From Psychroflexus sp. ALD_RP9 (GTDB lineage Bacteria; Bacteroidota; Bacteroidia; Flavobacteriales; Flavobacteriaceae): a stretch of DNA of 64,000 nucleotides. Numbering within the stretch: the stretch's first letter is position 1; each line of letters starts with the position of its first letter. Both the position numbers and the translations under genes were made by a program. The notes under the pieces are model-generated. The model searched no databases and was not told the DNA's origin. It worked only from the letters and a program-made list of their open reading frames with translations. This document shows positions 38,894-48,283 of this stretch, piece after piece. The DNA lies in NCBI RefSeq assembly GCF_017311165.1, contig NZ_CP062973.1, positions 2,340,001 through 2,404,000 of the forward strand, written 5' to 3'.

Positions 38894-39718
38894 AGATCTT
38901 AATTCAAATTTGGCAGCACACCAGTCATCTTTTAAAAGGTGTTTAACGTAAGTCAAACCAAGATTTTCTGCACAATTTATAATTTTATGTAAATCTTCTT
39001 GATAAAAACCACTAAAATAAATACTTCCATTTTGGTTTAAGTGCTTCACATAAGTTGGCATATCTTCTAGTAAAATATTCCGATTAATATTAGCAAAAAT
39101 AAAATCGTAGTTAAACTTAATTGCTTGGGCGTTGCCTTGAATACAACTACCAGTTAGATTATTTCTTTTAAGGTTTTCTTCGGTGTTATCTATGCACCAA
39201 TCATCTATATCGATAAAGTCAACTTGGTTGGCATCTTTCATTAAAGCTAAAATACCTAAAACACCTGTGCCGCAACCCATATCAAGACCATTTAGTTGCT
39301 TAAATTCATCTTCAAGAATAAGTTTTAAAATCATATAAGTGGTGGCGTGATGGCCTGTACCAAAGGCCATTTTAGGCGTAATTACAATGTCATAATCAAC
39401 AGATTTTTCGGGGTGAAATTCTGCTCTTACAGCACATTTTTCTCCAATATAAATAGGCTCACAACTAGATTCCCAAATGGCGTTCCAGTTTTGAGTTTCA
39501 AGATCGGTGACTTCAACTGAAATACTAACTTCAGGGCTTTTAAGTATTTGAACTTTTTCAATTAAATTAGCAGGTTTGACTTCAGTTTGGATATAAGCTT
39601 TTAACCCATTTTCAGTATCCTCAAAACTTTCAAATTCTAATAAACCAAGTTCCGCCACTAAAATTTCACGTAATGGTTCAAGTGGCGAAATTGTAAAATG
39701 ATATTTTGTATAATTCAT
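38891..39718 (-). CDS. prmA: Ribosomal protein L11 methyltransferase
   Basis: PrmA trimethylates L11. The 275-residue protein has an N-terminal substrate domain (residues ~1-90), a PKMAFGTGHHATT motif, the SAM-binding LDMGCGTGVLGI (about residues 147-158) and FANINRNIL corresponding to the family's NI/NxN catalytic-loop stretch. ATG start at 39718, 3 bases after the tpiA stop, so it is translated from the same message as tpiA. Confidence 0.95.
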   Translation of the reverse strand: MNYTKYHFTISPLEPLREILVAELGLLEFESFEDTENGLKAYIQTEVKPANLIEKVQILKSPEVSISVEVTDLETQNWNAIWESSCEPIYIGEKCAVRAEFHPEKSVDYDIVITPKMAFGTGHHATTYMILKLILEDEFKQLNGLDMGCGTGVLGILALMKDANQVDFIDIDDWCIDNTEENLKRNNLTGSCIQGNAQAIKFNYDFIFANINRNILLEDMPTYVKHLNQNGSIYFSGFYQEDLHKIINCAENLGLTYVKHLLKDDWCAAKFELRS

Positions 39719-39721
39719 GAA

Positions 39722-40471
39722 TTAAAAACTGTTTATGATCGCTGTAAAATCATCTGCTTTAAGTGATGCGCCACCAATTAATCCTCCATCAACATCAGGA
39801 TTAGCAAAAATTTCTTTAGCATTAGTCGGTTTAACGCTACCGCCATATAAAATTGAAATTGAATTTGCTGTTGTTTCATCATATTGTTTAGCGATGACTT
39901 TTCTGATGTGTGCATGCATTTCTTGAGCTTGATTTGGAGATGCTGTCTCTCCAGTACCAATTGCCCACACAGGCTCGTAAGCGATGGTAAGTTTACTGAA
40001 GCCTTCTTTTGAAAGATGAAATAAACTATCTGCAATTTGCTCTTCAACTAGACTGAAATGCCCGTTATTTTGCCTTACATTTAATTCTTCACCAACGCAA
40101 AAAATAGGCAATAAGTTATGCTTTAAAGCTTGGTCTGTTTTGTCTTTTAATACTTGCGCATCTTCATGAAAAATAGCACGCCTTTCACTATGACCTAAAA
40201 TAACATAAGTTACACCAACAGATTTAAGCATGCTTGCAGAGATTTCACCTGTATATGCTCCTGAATCGTTTGCATTCATGTTTTGAGCACTTAAGGCAAT
40301 CTTACTATCTTCAAGTAAACAGTTGGCTAAGCTTAGATTTGTAAAGCTAGGCGCTATGATTACTTTTGTGGAGTTGTTTTTAGATGTTTTTTTAAGGCTT
40401 TCAATAAGTGATTTAGTATCATCTAAATCGCAATTCATTTTCCAATTTCCGGCTACAATTTGGGTTCTCAT
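39722..40471 (-). CDS. tpiA: Triosephosphate isomerase
   Basis: Glycolytic isomerase, 249 residues. Catalytic residues are visible: Lys in GNWKMN, His in ILGHSERR and Glu in AYEPVWAIGTG. The phosphate-binding YGGSVKP and GGLIGGASL follow. ATG start at 40471, 11 bases after the DppB-like permease stop, followed at once by prmA. Confidence 0.97.
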   Translation of the reverse strand: MRTQIVAGNWKMNCDLDDTKSLIESLKKTSKNNSTKVIIAPSFTNLSLANCLLEDSKIALSAQNMNANDSGAYTGEISASMLKSVGVTYVILGHSERRAIFHEDAQVLKDKTDQALKHNLLPIFCVGEELNVRQNNGHFSLVEEQIADSLFHLSKEGFSKLTIAYEPVWAIGTGETASPNQAQEMHAHIRKVIAKQYDETTANSISILYGGSVKPTNAKEIFANPDVDGGLIGGASLKADDFTAIINSF

Positions 40472-40482
40472 GATATCAAGGT

Positions 40483-41550
40483 TTAATTTACTTTGGGGTC
40501 TAAAATACTATAAATCAAGTCAACTAAAATATTGATTACAATAAAAATTGTTGCTATAATTAAGACTGAACCCATAATTACAGGTAAATCTAGGGTATTT
40601 AAAGCATTTACAATCTCTTTACCAAGGCCATTCCAACCGAAGATATATTCTACAAAAACAGCACCAGCAAGCATTGATGCAAACCAGCCTGAAATAGCTG
40701 TAATTACAGGGTTTAGAGCATTTTTAAAGACATGTTTTATGATAATTTGTTTAAGCTTTAAGCCTTTTGCTTTGGCAGTAACAACATAATCTTTAGATAA
40801 TTCTTCTAAAATTGAATTGCGCATGAGTTGAATAACCACCGCTAATGGTCTTATTCCTAAAACAACTGCTGGAAGTAGTAAATTTTTAAGCACTAAATTT
40901 TTCTGCTCACCAAAATCATCTAACTCATATAAATTCCCTGTCATATTTAGGTTTGTATATTCATTTAAGAGAAAACCAAAAAACCAGGCAAATAAAATAG
41001 CACTAAAAAAAGAAGGAATACTCATGCCTAATGTACTGACGACTTGAATTAACTTATCAAGCCAAGAATCTTGATAGATTGCTGAAATAACGCCTAAAAT
41101 TAAACCCATAAACAAGGCAATGCTTATTGCTGAAATGGCAAGCACAGCTGTATTTGGTAAGGTTTCTGCCATAATTTCTGAAACAGCTTTGTTTTGCTTT
41201 TGAAACGATTGTCGCAAATACGGAAATTTGATGACTAATTGAAAGTCTTTAGTTGTAAGAATTGAAGTATATGATAATGGCTTGTCTTTAATTGATGTAA
41301 AATTTGTTTTATTATTTGAATGTACAGAAATAGGTGAGAGGTCGTTTAAGTAATAAAGGTATTGTTTATATATAGGTTGATCAAAACCATATTTTTCTTT
41401 TAAAATATTTACTTGAGTTTGGGTTTGATTTTCACCAAGCATCATTTTGGTAGGATCTCCTGGTAAAACATTAAATAATACGAAAACCACACTTACAACA
41501 CCAAATAATGTGATAAATGCATAGCCTATTTTAGACAGTAATTTTTGCAT
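40483..41550 (-). CDS. DppB-like ABC transporter permease, without partner genes
   Basis: A 355-residue inner-membrane permease of the peptide/nickel (DppB/OppB) group. It has six helices, the conserved N-terminal VLFNVLPGDPT, and the EAA-like loop LSKDYVVTAKAKGLKLKQIIIKHVFKNALNPV, given here as two adjoining parts. The usual DppC, DppD/F and binding protein are not adjacent, so its partners must be encoded elsewhere. The ATG overlaps the stop of the DoxX-like gene by one base (TAATG), and tpiA follows after 11 bases. Confidence 0.88.
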   Translation of the reverse strand: MQKLLSKIGYAFITLFGVVSVVFVLFNVLPGDPTKMMLGENQTQTQVNILKEKYGFDQPIYKQYLYYLNDLSPISVHSNNKTNFTSIKDKPLSYTSILTTKDFQLVIKFPYLRQSFQKQNKAVSEIMAETLPNTAVLAISAISIALFMGLILGVISAIYQDSWLDKLIQVVSTLGMSIPSFFSAILFAWFFGFLLNEYTNLNMTGNLYELDDFGEQKNLVLKNLLLPAVVLGIRPLAVVIQLMRNSILEELSKDYVVTAKAKGLKLKQIIIKHVFKNALNPVITAISGWFASMLAGAVFVEYIFGWNGLGKEIVNALNTLDLPVIMGSVLIIATIFIVINILVDLIYSILDPKVN

Positions 41551-42647
41551 TAATCTATCTTAAATTCATCAGCATCATTCCAGTGTAACTTTTGAGTAAT
41601 AACTCCATTCTCAAGTTCAATTAAACCTGGATTAGAACGCACTATTGTTTTTATAGCAGTTTCATCACAAGTGTAAAATGGAATATCGATGCTATTAGAT
41701 TGTAGTAGATTTTTAACAGATTTTGATCCTGACGCAGATAAGCCTATGACTAAGTAATTGGCCTTTTTTGCTTCATTTATTAGAGGTTTAATTGTCTTCC
41801 AGCCTTGAATTTCAGTTTTATTTAAATTGTAAGCGCTAATTATTAAAACTTTAGGTTGGTTTAAGATATATTGCGTTTGGTCATCACCATCTTTAATTAG
41901 ATTAAAGTCGTGAATTGGTGGCGTATAGGCTTCACGAATAACTTCAGTTTTAACATCAATAAATTCACCTTCAACGTTAGGGAAATTCCCTCTAGTCGTA
42001 ATTATTTTTTCTTCACCATTCACTTTAAATCTCCAATGATAATCTGTGATAGCTTCTGGTGCATTTTCAGGAACTTTTCTAGCTTCATTTATATCAGTGC
42101 CTATTTTGTAAGCTCTAAAATCAATAATTGGTAAATGCATTAATACATGATAAGCTATAAAAAAACACAATATACTGCTTACAAAAATAACCCATTTTAA
42201 AGTTGGTTTAGGGAAAATAGGCTTTATGAATTCTTGTTTTAAAAATAAAAATAAAATTAAAACACTTAATATCACATCTTTAATGAAAGATTGCCAAGGT
42301 GTAAGTGGTATAGCGTCACCAAAACATCCGCAATCAGTAACTTTATTAAAATAGGCTGAGTAGAAAGTTAAGAATGTGAAGAATATTATCATTAATAATA
42401 AACTCCAAATTGTTATTTTCTTAGCATAGCCAATAATCAAAGCTATACCAAGTAAAACTTCTATAATTACTAGAAAGATAGAAATCATAAGCGCATAAGG
42501 CACTAAAAAAGAAATATCTAAAACACCAGGGCTAAAATACTCTTCTAATTTATAGGCAAAACCGAGCGGATCATTCAACTTAACTAATCCACTAAAAATA
42601 AAGAGTAGTCCCACAAAATAGCGAGCAATTTTAACTATGAATGTCAT
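41550..42647 (-). CDS. DoxX/MauE-like membrane protein with thioredoxin-like C-terminus (BT_3928 type)
   Basis: A 365-residue protein. The first ~150 residues form four to five helices of the DoxX/MauE kind (GLLFIFSGLVKLNDPLGFAYKLEEYF), with a CGCFGD motif between helices. After another helix near residue 165 comes a soluble part resembling a thioredoxin fold but lacking a CxxC pair. This arrangement matches Bacteroidota proteins annotated as the BT_3928 family. A role in envelope redox is plausible and unproven. It sits between the DUF1599 gene (1-base gap) and the permease (1-base overlap). Confidence 0.82.
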   Translation of the reverse strand: MTFIVKIARYFVGLLFIFSGLVKLNDPLGFAYKLEEYFSPGVLDISFLVPYALMISIFLVIIEVLLGIALIIGYAKKITIWSLLLMIIFFTFLTFYSAYFNKVTDCGCFGDAIPLTPWQSFIKDVILSVLILFLFLKQEFIKPIFPKPTLKWVIFVSSILCFFIAYHVLMHLPIIDFRAYKIGTDINEARKVPENAPEAITDYHWRFKVNGEEKIITTRGNFPNVEGEFIDVKTEVIREAYTPPIHDFNLIKDGDDQTQYILNQPKVLIISAYNLNKTEIQGWKTIKPLINEAKKANYLVIGLSASGSKSVKNLLQSNSIDIPFYTCDETAIKTIVRSNPGLIELENGVITQKLHWNDADEFKID

Positions 42648-42648
42648 T

Positions 42649-43221
42649 TTAATGAGAATTTAAGTTTAAATGAATTAAGGCAAAAATGGCATAATTAATC
42701 ATATCTTGATAATTAGCATCAATACCTTCACTTACAATTGTTTTTCCTGAATTATTTTCAATTTGTTTTACACGCAATAATTTTTGTAAGATTAAATCGG
42801 TTAATGAACTCACACGCATGTCTCGCCAAGCTTCGCCATAATCATGATTTTTATTCATCATTAAGGCTTTTGTTTCAGCTAAATAGCTATCGTATAACTC
42901 TAAAGCTTCTTTAATTTTTAAGTCAGGCTGATTAGCAACCCCTTTATGATATTGAATAAGCGCCATAATGGCATAATTTATAATACCAATAAACTCAGCA
43001 TCTATGGCTTCATCAATTTTAGATGTACCATTAATCTGTAAACTTCTAATGCGTTGGGCTTTTATAAAAATTTGATCAGTTAAAGATGGTAAGCGTAAAA
43101 TGCGCCATGCACAACCGTAATCTTTAAGTTTATTTTCATACAAATCGCGACAAACCGAAGTAATCTTGTCGTATTGATCAGTTGTTGAAAGGTTTTTGAA
43201 ATTTTGATCAAAATTGTTCAT
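42649..43221 (-). CDS. DUF1599 protein with internal duplication
   Basis: A 190-residue soluble protein made of two similar halves: DYGCAWRILRLPSLTDQI in the first and DYGEAWRDMRVSSLTDLI in the second, each followed by a NYAI-ALI helix. This two-copy layout is that of DUF1599, a family of unknown reaction in Bacteroidota. The ATG at 43221 was preferred over an adjacent TTG at 43224. It follows the outer-membrane protein gene by 7 bases and precedes the DoxX-like gene by one base. Confidence 0.85.
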   Translation of the reverse strand: MNNFDQNFKNLSTTDQYDKITSVCRDLYENKLKDYGCAWRILRLPSLTDQIFIKAQRIRSLQINGTSKIDEAIDAEFIGIINYAIMALIQYHKGVANQPDLKIKEALELYDSYLAETKALMMNKNHDYGEAWRDMRVSSLTDLILQKLLRVKQIENNSGKTIVSEGIDANYQDMINYAIFALIHLNLNSH

Positions 43222-43228
43222 CAATACA

Positions 43229-44167
43229 TTATTTTTTATCTCCTAACTTAAAATTATCATCAGATTTTAATTGCTCTTTTTCTGATTCATCATAAATACG
43301 TTCTTCTTTTCGAAATTTATCGTAACGATAAGATATCCCTAGACTGAAACCAAGTCTTTGTGGTGTATTTTTAAAATTGACTAAGCTTAAGAGATCAAGT
43401 TGAAGGTTTTTTGTTAATAAATAAGCTAAGCCACCACGCACAATTTCATCGCTATATAAATCTCCTATAATAGTTTGAAATTCACCAAAAACAGCAAATC
43501 GATTTCCGACAGAATGTGTAAGTGTGAAAATACCCGTGTAAGAAGGAAAATCTGTCCCCAATTTGTCTCCGTAAAAATTGGTTACAAAAACCCATCGACC
43601 ATAATTATGTTGCGTTATCAAGCCTAATCTTGGTGAGAAATTAGGCTCGCCTTCAAATAAAAAAGGATTATCACCAAAAGCAAAATTTACACCAGCATAT
43701 GCTGAGATAGCCGGAATTAAATCACGCCATTGAAATGTGTTATTTGCTTTCCAACTTATATAACTTTTTTCTTCTTGTTCTCTTTTAAAATAAGGATCAT
43801 AAAGTAAATATTTACCAGCTAATGTATTAGATTGAAAGTTGGAGTAACTAACTGTCTCAGTATTTGCTCCTTGAACAAAGTCAGTATTCACAGAGCGAAA
43901 ACTCCCTTCAAGCGTCAATTCTAATTTCTCCATAAAAAAACCATATCTTGCTTGATAGTCTAAGCCATAAATAGTAGTTTCAGTTCGTTGTAAGTCATGT
44001 TTTTCGTTATCAAATCTAAATCCAGTCTCTAATTGCATAACACCATTTCCAACAGCAAAAGCGCCTTGAGATGCACCAGGTCTGTTTGAGTTGATTGTCT
44101 CAGTGTATTGTGCAAAACAGCTGATACTTAAGAGTAAACTACTCATAAAAACAAAGGCTCTATACAT
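43229..44167 (-). CDS. Outer-membrane beta-barrel protein (MetA-pathway/transporter-like)
   Basis: A 312-residue protein with a signal peptide (MYRAFVFMSSLLLSISCFAQ) and alternating hydrophobic beta strands throughout. The opening NSNRPGASQGAFAVGNGVMQLETGF resembles proteins annotated as phenol-degradation MetA-pathway or 'transporter'; I place it there with moderate confidence. It is the first gene of the minus-strand string down to clpS. The substrate is unknown. Confidence 0.75.
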   Translation of the reverse strand: MYRAFVFMSSLLLSISCFAQYTETINSNRPGASQGAFAVGNGVMQLETGFRFDNEKHDLQRTETTIYGLDYQARYGFFMEKLELTLEGSFRSVNTDFVQGANTETVSYSNFQSNTLAGKYLLYDPYFKREQEEKSYISWKANNTFQWRDLIPAISAYAGVNFAFGDNPFLFEGEPNFSPRLGLITQHNYGRWVFVTNFYGDKLGTDFPSYTGIFTLTHSVGNRFAVFGEFQTIIGDLYSDEIVRGGLAYLLTKNLQLDLLSLVNFKNTPQRLGFSLGISYRYDKFRKEERIYDESEKEQLKSDDNFKLGDKK

Positions 44168-44180
44168 ATTATGTTTTTTT

Positions 44181-44188
44181 CAAATATA
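44181..44188 (-). promoter_or_regulatory. TAnnTTTG (-7) element heading the 44.2-38.6 kb gene string
   Basis: Minus-strand TATATTTG lies 13 bases before the ATG at 44167. It is the best candidate promoter for the string beginning with the outer-membrane protein; no -33 TTG at normal spacing. Confidence 0.4.
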
Positions 44189-44275
44189 GTTGAATTTATC
44201 AATAATTTATTAGTCAAGAACTATTTTTTACGCTGTCTAATCAATACATTTGTGAATTCATATTTAGATGATTTT

Positions 44276-44533
44276 ATGGAATTTTTAGAAACGCTTTTAA
44301 TAATAATCTTAATTATTTTCGGGTTTCGATTGCTTTTTAAATTTTTTGCACCTTTTTTAATGCGTTATTTTATAAAGAAGCTAAAACAAAAGTTTGAAAA
44401 TACCCAACAGCAAAGTCAGCAGCAATCAACTTATTCAAGACAAAAAGATAATTTAAATAAACAAAGCGGCACTAGAAAAACCAATCCAAATTCAAAGGTT
44501 GGAGAATACATTGATTACGAAGAACTCGATTAA
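44276..44533 (+). CDS. DUF4834 small membrane protein
   Basis: An 85-residue protein with one N-terminal membrane segment (FLETLLIIILIIFGFRLLFKFF), then a basic, Gln/Ser-rich tail ending in GEYIDYEELD. That organisation is typical of DUF4834 in Bacteroidota. The start was set at ATG 44276; a longer open frame from 44171 would add 35 residues that do not fit the family. The YfhO gene starts 2 bases after its stop. Function unknown. Confidence 0.8.
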   Translation: MEFLETLLIIILIIFGFRLLFKFFAPFLMRYFIKKLKQKFENTQQQSQQQSTYSRQKDNLNKQSGTRKTNPNSKVGEYIDYEELD

Positions 44534-44535
44534 TT

Positions 44536-46959
44536 ATGAAAAAGTTTATAAAACAAAATGCTAAGCATTTTTTTGTCATTCTTGGTTTTATTGCAATATC
44601 ACTTGCTTTTTTTCATCCAGTTCTCCAAAACAAAATTATCTACCAAAGTGATATTGTCCAGTATATTGGTATGGCCGAAAAGCACAAAGATTTTAAGGCT
44701 GATACAGGTGAAGAAAGTTACTGGACTGATGCTGCATTTGTAGGCATGCCAACTTACCAACTTGGAGCAAATTATCCGTATAATTATATTAAAGAACTTG
44801 ACCGGCTTATTAGGTTTTTACCAAGACCAGCTGATTATTTGTTTCTGTATTTTATAGGTATTTACATCTTGTTTTTAACCTTAAAAGTTAACTATAAATA
44901 TGCAATCGTAGGCGCTTTAGCTTTTGGTTTTTCAACCTACTTAATTATTATTTTAGGGGTTGGTCACAATGCAAAAGCACATGCCATAGCATACTTTCCA
45001 GTCGTAATTAGTGGGATTTTACTTTGTTTAAAAAACAAACGCTTACTAGGTTTTATCACTTTGTTTTTTGGTTTAGCATTAGAGCTAAATGCTAATCATT
45101 TTCAAATGACCTACTATTTAATGCTACTTACGCTTGTCTTAGGAATCGTTTACCTTATTGATGCTCTTAAAAATAATCAACTACCTCAATTTTTGAAGTC
45201 AGTTGGTATAATGCTAGCCGCAGCATTATTAGCAGTTGGTGTTAATTCAACACAAGTATTAGCGACTAAAGAGTATACAGATTACAGTACAAGAGGAGAT
45301 ACAGGTTTAACCATTAATCCTGATGGATCGAAAAAAGCAGAAACAGCTTTGAGTTATGATTATATTACAGAATATAGTTATGGTTGGTTAGAAAGTTTAA
45401 ATTTATTTATTCCACGATTTATGGGTGGTTCAAGTGCTGAAGCTTTAGATACTGAATCAGAAACTTTTAAGTACTTAATGTCACTTGAAGGTATTTCAAC
45501 TCAGCAAGCTTTAGGGTTTGTAGAAAGTGCGCCTACTTATTGGGGAGAACAAACTTACATTGGTGCTCCAGCTTATATCGGTGCTAGTGTTTTATTTTTG
45601 TTTGTATTAGCCTTGTTTTTAGTTAATGGAAAACTTAAAAAATGGATAGTTAGTGGTATCTTGCTATCGCTATTACTTTCTTTGGGTGATAATTTTGCTT
45701 TACTCACAAAGTTTTTTATCAACTATATTCCATTATACGATAAATTTAGAGCAGTATCATCGATACAAGCGATTATAGAGTTTGCAGTCCCTGTTTTAGC
45801 TATTGTTGGTTTAGCTAAATTTTTTAAACCATCCGTTAGTTATGAGTTAAAGTTAAAAGCATTAAAATACACCAGCATCATTTTAGGATCTATTTTGGTT
45901 TTATTATATCTGTTTAGTGGTAGTTTTGACTACAGTACGACTAACGATGCTAGATTAATTAAGCAATTAGGGCCTAATTTTATTCGAGCTTTACGCCTTG
46001 ATAGAGAAGCTATGTTAACTGCTGACGTGCTTAGAACTCTGGCTATATGTATTGCCGTCGCTGCGATATTATTGGCAGTTTTAAAGCAGAAACTTCAACA
46101 TAATATGGCCTTAATTGGTATTTCGCTCGTTATTTTAATCGATTTGGTAAGCTTCAATAAAAACTATGTTAACGAAGAAGATTTTGTTCCTGAAATCGCA
46201 ATGCAACAACCATTTGAAGCGACTTCAGTTGATAAGTTAATTAATAAAGATACAACTCATTTTAGGGTGTATGATTTAAGCTCAAGCCCTTTAAATTCTT
46301 CTCGTGCTTCATATTTTCATAATTCAATTGGTGGCTATCACGCGGCAAAGCCAGGAAGAATTCAAGATTTGTTCGATTTTCATATTTATAAGGGCAATCA
46401 GCAGGTACTAAATATGTTAAATGTTAAGTATTTTATTTTTTCAGAACAAGGAAAAGTTAGTTATCAACAAAATGAAACCGCTTTTGGAAATGCTTGGTTT
46501 GTTGAAGATGTTCAGCTGGTAAATAGTCCTAATGAAGCAATTAAAGCTTTAGACTCTACTAATCTTAAATCTACTGCTGTAGTTGAAAACGCTTATAAAT
46601 CTGAAGTTCCTAAAACTTCTTTTAAGTTGAAATCTAAAGACCAAATTAGACTGAGCGATTACCAACTCAACCAATTAACTTATACCTATAATCTAAGCGA
46701 TGATGCTATAGCAGTATTTTCTGAATTATATTATCCAAAAGGTTGGAAAGCTTATGTTGATGGCGAAAAAATTAATCACTTTAACGCCAATTATGTGCTA
46801 CGTGCCGCATATTTACCTAAAGGCAATCACAAATTGGTATTTAAATTTGAACCTGATGTTATAACAACAGGAAACGTGATAACTTTAGCAAGTTATGGAT
46901 TGTTTTTTCTACTACTAATTGGCGGTTTTATTTATAAGTCGAAGCAAGAAACTACATGA
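44536..46959 (+). CDS. YfhO-family polytopic membrane protein
   Basis: An 807-residue membrane protein with about 12-13 hydrophobic helices. The large extracytoplasmic loops include YQSDIVQYIGMAEKH near the N-terminus and a C-terminal soluble region (VFSELYYPKGWKAYVDG, FKFEPDVI) before the last helix. The fold is that of YfhO, a GT-C-like family linked to glycosylation of surface polymers in Firmicutes; the Bacteroidota substrate is unknown. It overlaps the glycosyltransferase gene by 4 bases (ATGA), so the two are translationally coupled and probably act together. Confidence 0.88.
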   Translation: MKKFIKQNAKHFFVILGFIAISLAFFHPVLQNKIIYQSDIVQYIGMAEKHKDFKADTGEESYWTDAAFVGMPTYQLGANYPYNYIKELDRLIRFLPRPADYLFLYFIGIYILFLTLKVNYKYAIVGALAFGFSTYLIIILGVGHNAKAHAIAYFPVVISGILLCLKNKRLLGFITLFFGLALELNANHFQMTYYLMLLTLVLGIVYLIDALKNNQLPQFLKSVGIMLAAALLAVGVNSTQVLATKEYTDYSTRGDTGLTINPDGSKKAETALSYDYITEYSYGWLESLNLFIPRFMGGSSAEALDTESETFKYLMSLEGISTQQALGFVESAPTYWGEQTYIGAPAYIGASVLFLFVLALFLVNGKLKKWIVSGILLSLLLSLGDNFALLTKFFINYIPLYDKFRAVSSIQAIIEFAVPVLAIVGLAKFFKPSVSYELKLKALKYTSIILGSILVLLYLFSGSFDYSTTNDARLIKQLGPNFIRALRLDREAMLTADVLRTLAICIAVAAILLAVLKQKLQHNMALIGISLVILIDLVSFNKNYVNEEDFVPEIAMQQPFEATSVDKLINKDTTHFRVYDLSSSPLNSSRASYFHNSIGGYHAAKPGRIQDLFDFHIYKGNQQVLNMLNVKYFIFSEQGKVSYQQNETAFGNAWFVEDVQLVNSPNEAIKALDSTNLKSTAVVENAYKSEVPKTSFKLKSKDQIRLSDYQLNQLTYTYNLSDDAIAVFSELYYPKGWKAYVDGEKINHFNANYVLRAAYLPKGNHKLVFKFEPDVITTGNVITLASYGLFFLLLIGGFIYKSKQETT

Positions 46960-48236
46960 AAAACGTTTTAATTATAACTTATTATTGGCCGCCAGCTGGT
47001 GGTCCTGGTGTGCAGCGCTGGTTGAAGTTTTCTAAATATTTGCCTGATTTTGGTATACAGCCAATTGTATATAAACCTAAAAACCCACATTACCCAACTA
47101 AAGACGAAAGCCTAAATCTAGAGGTTTCTTCTAAAGTAAAGGTTATCGAAAAATCAATTTTTGAGCCTTATAGTTTTGCAAAAATTTTATCTAAATCTGA
47201 TACAGAAAGTTTAAGTAAAGGTTTAATTAAGTCACCTAAAAAACAAACAAAAATACAAGAAAGCTTACTTTATGTTCGTGGAAATTATTTTATTCCAGAT
47301 GCTCGAAAATTTTGGATAACGCCATCAGTTAAGTTTTTATCAAAATATGTTACTAAACATCAAATCGACTGTATTATAACTACAGGACCACCACACAGTT
47401 TACATTTGATCGGGCAACAACTAAAAACTAAGTTTAGCGATTTAAAGTGGATAGCAGATTTTCGAGATCCTTGGACAAATATTGGTTATCATAACGAATT
47501 AAAGCTTACAGAAGCTTCTGCAGAAAAACATAAGCAGCTAGAACAAGAAGTGCTAGACCAAGCCGATGAGCTTTTAGTTACCAGTTTTGAAACACAACAT
47601 GAATTTAAGTTAAAAACACAAACACCTGTTCATCTAATTACAAATGGTTTTGATGATGAGTCGGTTCGCGTTGAAGACCTTGATGAACAATTTTCTTTAG
47701 CACATATTGGGTCGTTACTAAGCCAGCGTAATCCTGAACTTTTATGGGAAGTTTTAGCTGAATTAATTAATGAACTCGAAAATTTTAAACAATTCTTTGA
47801 ACTCAGGTTGGTTGGTAATGTAAGCGAGCAAGTTGTTGAATCTATTAATAGTTATGGCTTAAAAGATTATGTAAGCTTAATAGGTTATGTTAATCACCAA
47901 AAAGCTATTGAAATTCAACAAAGCGCACAGCTTTTGTTGCTAATTGAGATAAATAGCGAAGAAACTAAAGGTATTATTCCAGGTAAATTATTTGAGTATA
48001 TGAATGCTAAACGCCCAATTCTGGCTATTGGTCCTGAAAATTGGGATGTTAAGCGTCTTGTTGATGAAACATCATCAGGAACAGTTTTTACTTATAATGA
48101 TAAACAAAAGCTTAAAGCACAAATTACAACCCATTTTAAAGCCTATTTGAATGGTAAACTGAATGTAAATTCTACTAAAATTAACCAATTTAGTAGAAAG
48201 AATTTAACTGAGAAATTATCTAAAGTAATCAAGTAA
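46956..48236 (+). CDS. GT4-like glycosyltransferase
   Basis: A 426-residue GT-B protein. The N-terminal domain opens VLIITYYWPPAGGPGVQRWLK, with the glycine-rich acceptor loop; the C-terminal part has GKLFEYMNAKRPILAIGP, the sugar-nucleotide region. Cytosolic and membrane-associated. The coupling to the YfhO gene suggests a surface-glycan pathway. Donor and acceptor are unknown. Confidence 0.87.
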   Translation: MKNVLIITYYWPPAGGPGVQRWLKFSKYLPDFGIQPIVYKPKNPHYPTKDESLNLEVSSKVKVIEKSIFEPYSFAKILSKSDTESLSKGLIKSPKKQTKIQESLLYVRGNYFIPDARKFWITPSVKFLSKYVTKHQIDCIITTGPPHSLHLIGQQLKTKFSDLKWIADFRDPWTNIGYHNELKLTEASAEKHKQLEQEVLDQADELLVTSFETQHEFKLKTQTPVHLITNGFDDESVRVEDLDEQFSLAHIGSLLSQRNPELLWEVLAELINELENFKQFFELRLVGNVSEQVVESINSYGLKDYVSLIGYVNHQKAIEIQQSAQLLLLIEINSEETKGIIPGKLFEYMNAKRPILAIGPENWDVKRLVDETSSGTVFTYNDKQKLKAQITTHFKAYLNGKLNVNSTKINQFSRKNLTEKLSKVIK

Positions 48237-48243
48237 ATAATTT

Positions 48244-48283
48244 CTAATTATAAGGTTTTCAGATAATTTAACCTTTATAATTT
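48244..48283. terminator. Weak hairpin between glycosyltransferase and uvrA
   Basis: aattataaggtt and aacctttataatt can pair with one bulged base between the converging genes. It is AT-rich and lacks a long T run, so a terminator role is only possible. Confidence 0.35.

Noticed and set aside
44171..44275. 35-residue N-terminal extension of the DUF4834 protein
   Set aside because: Does not match the family, and it covers the promoter region of the divergent outer-membrane gene.
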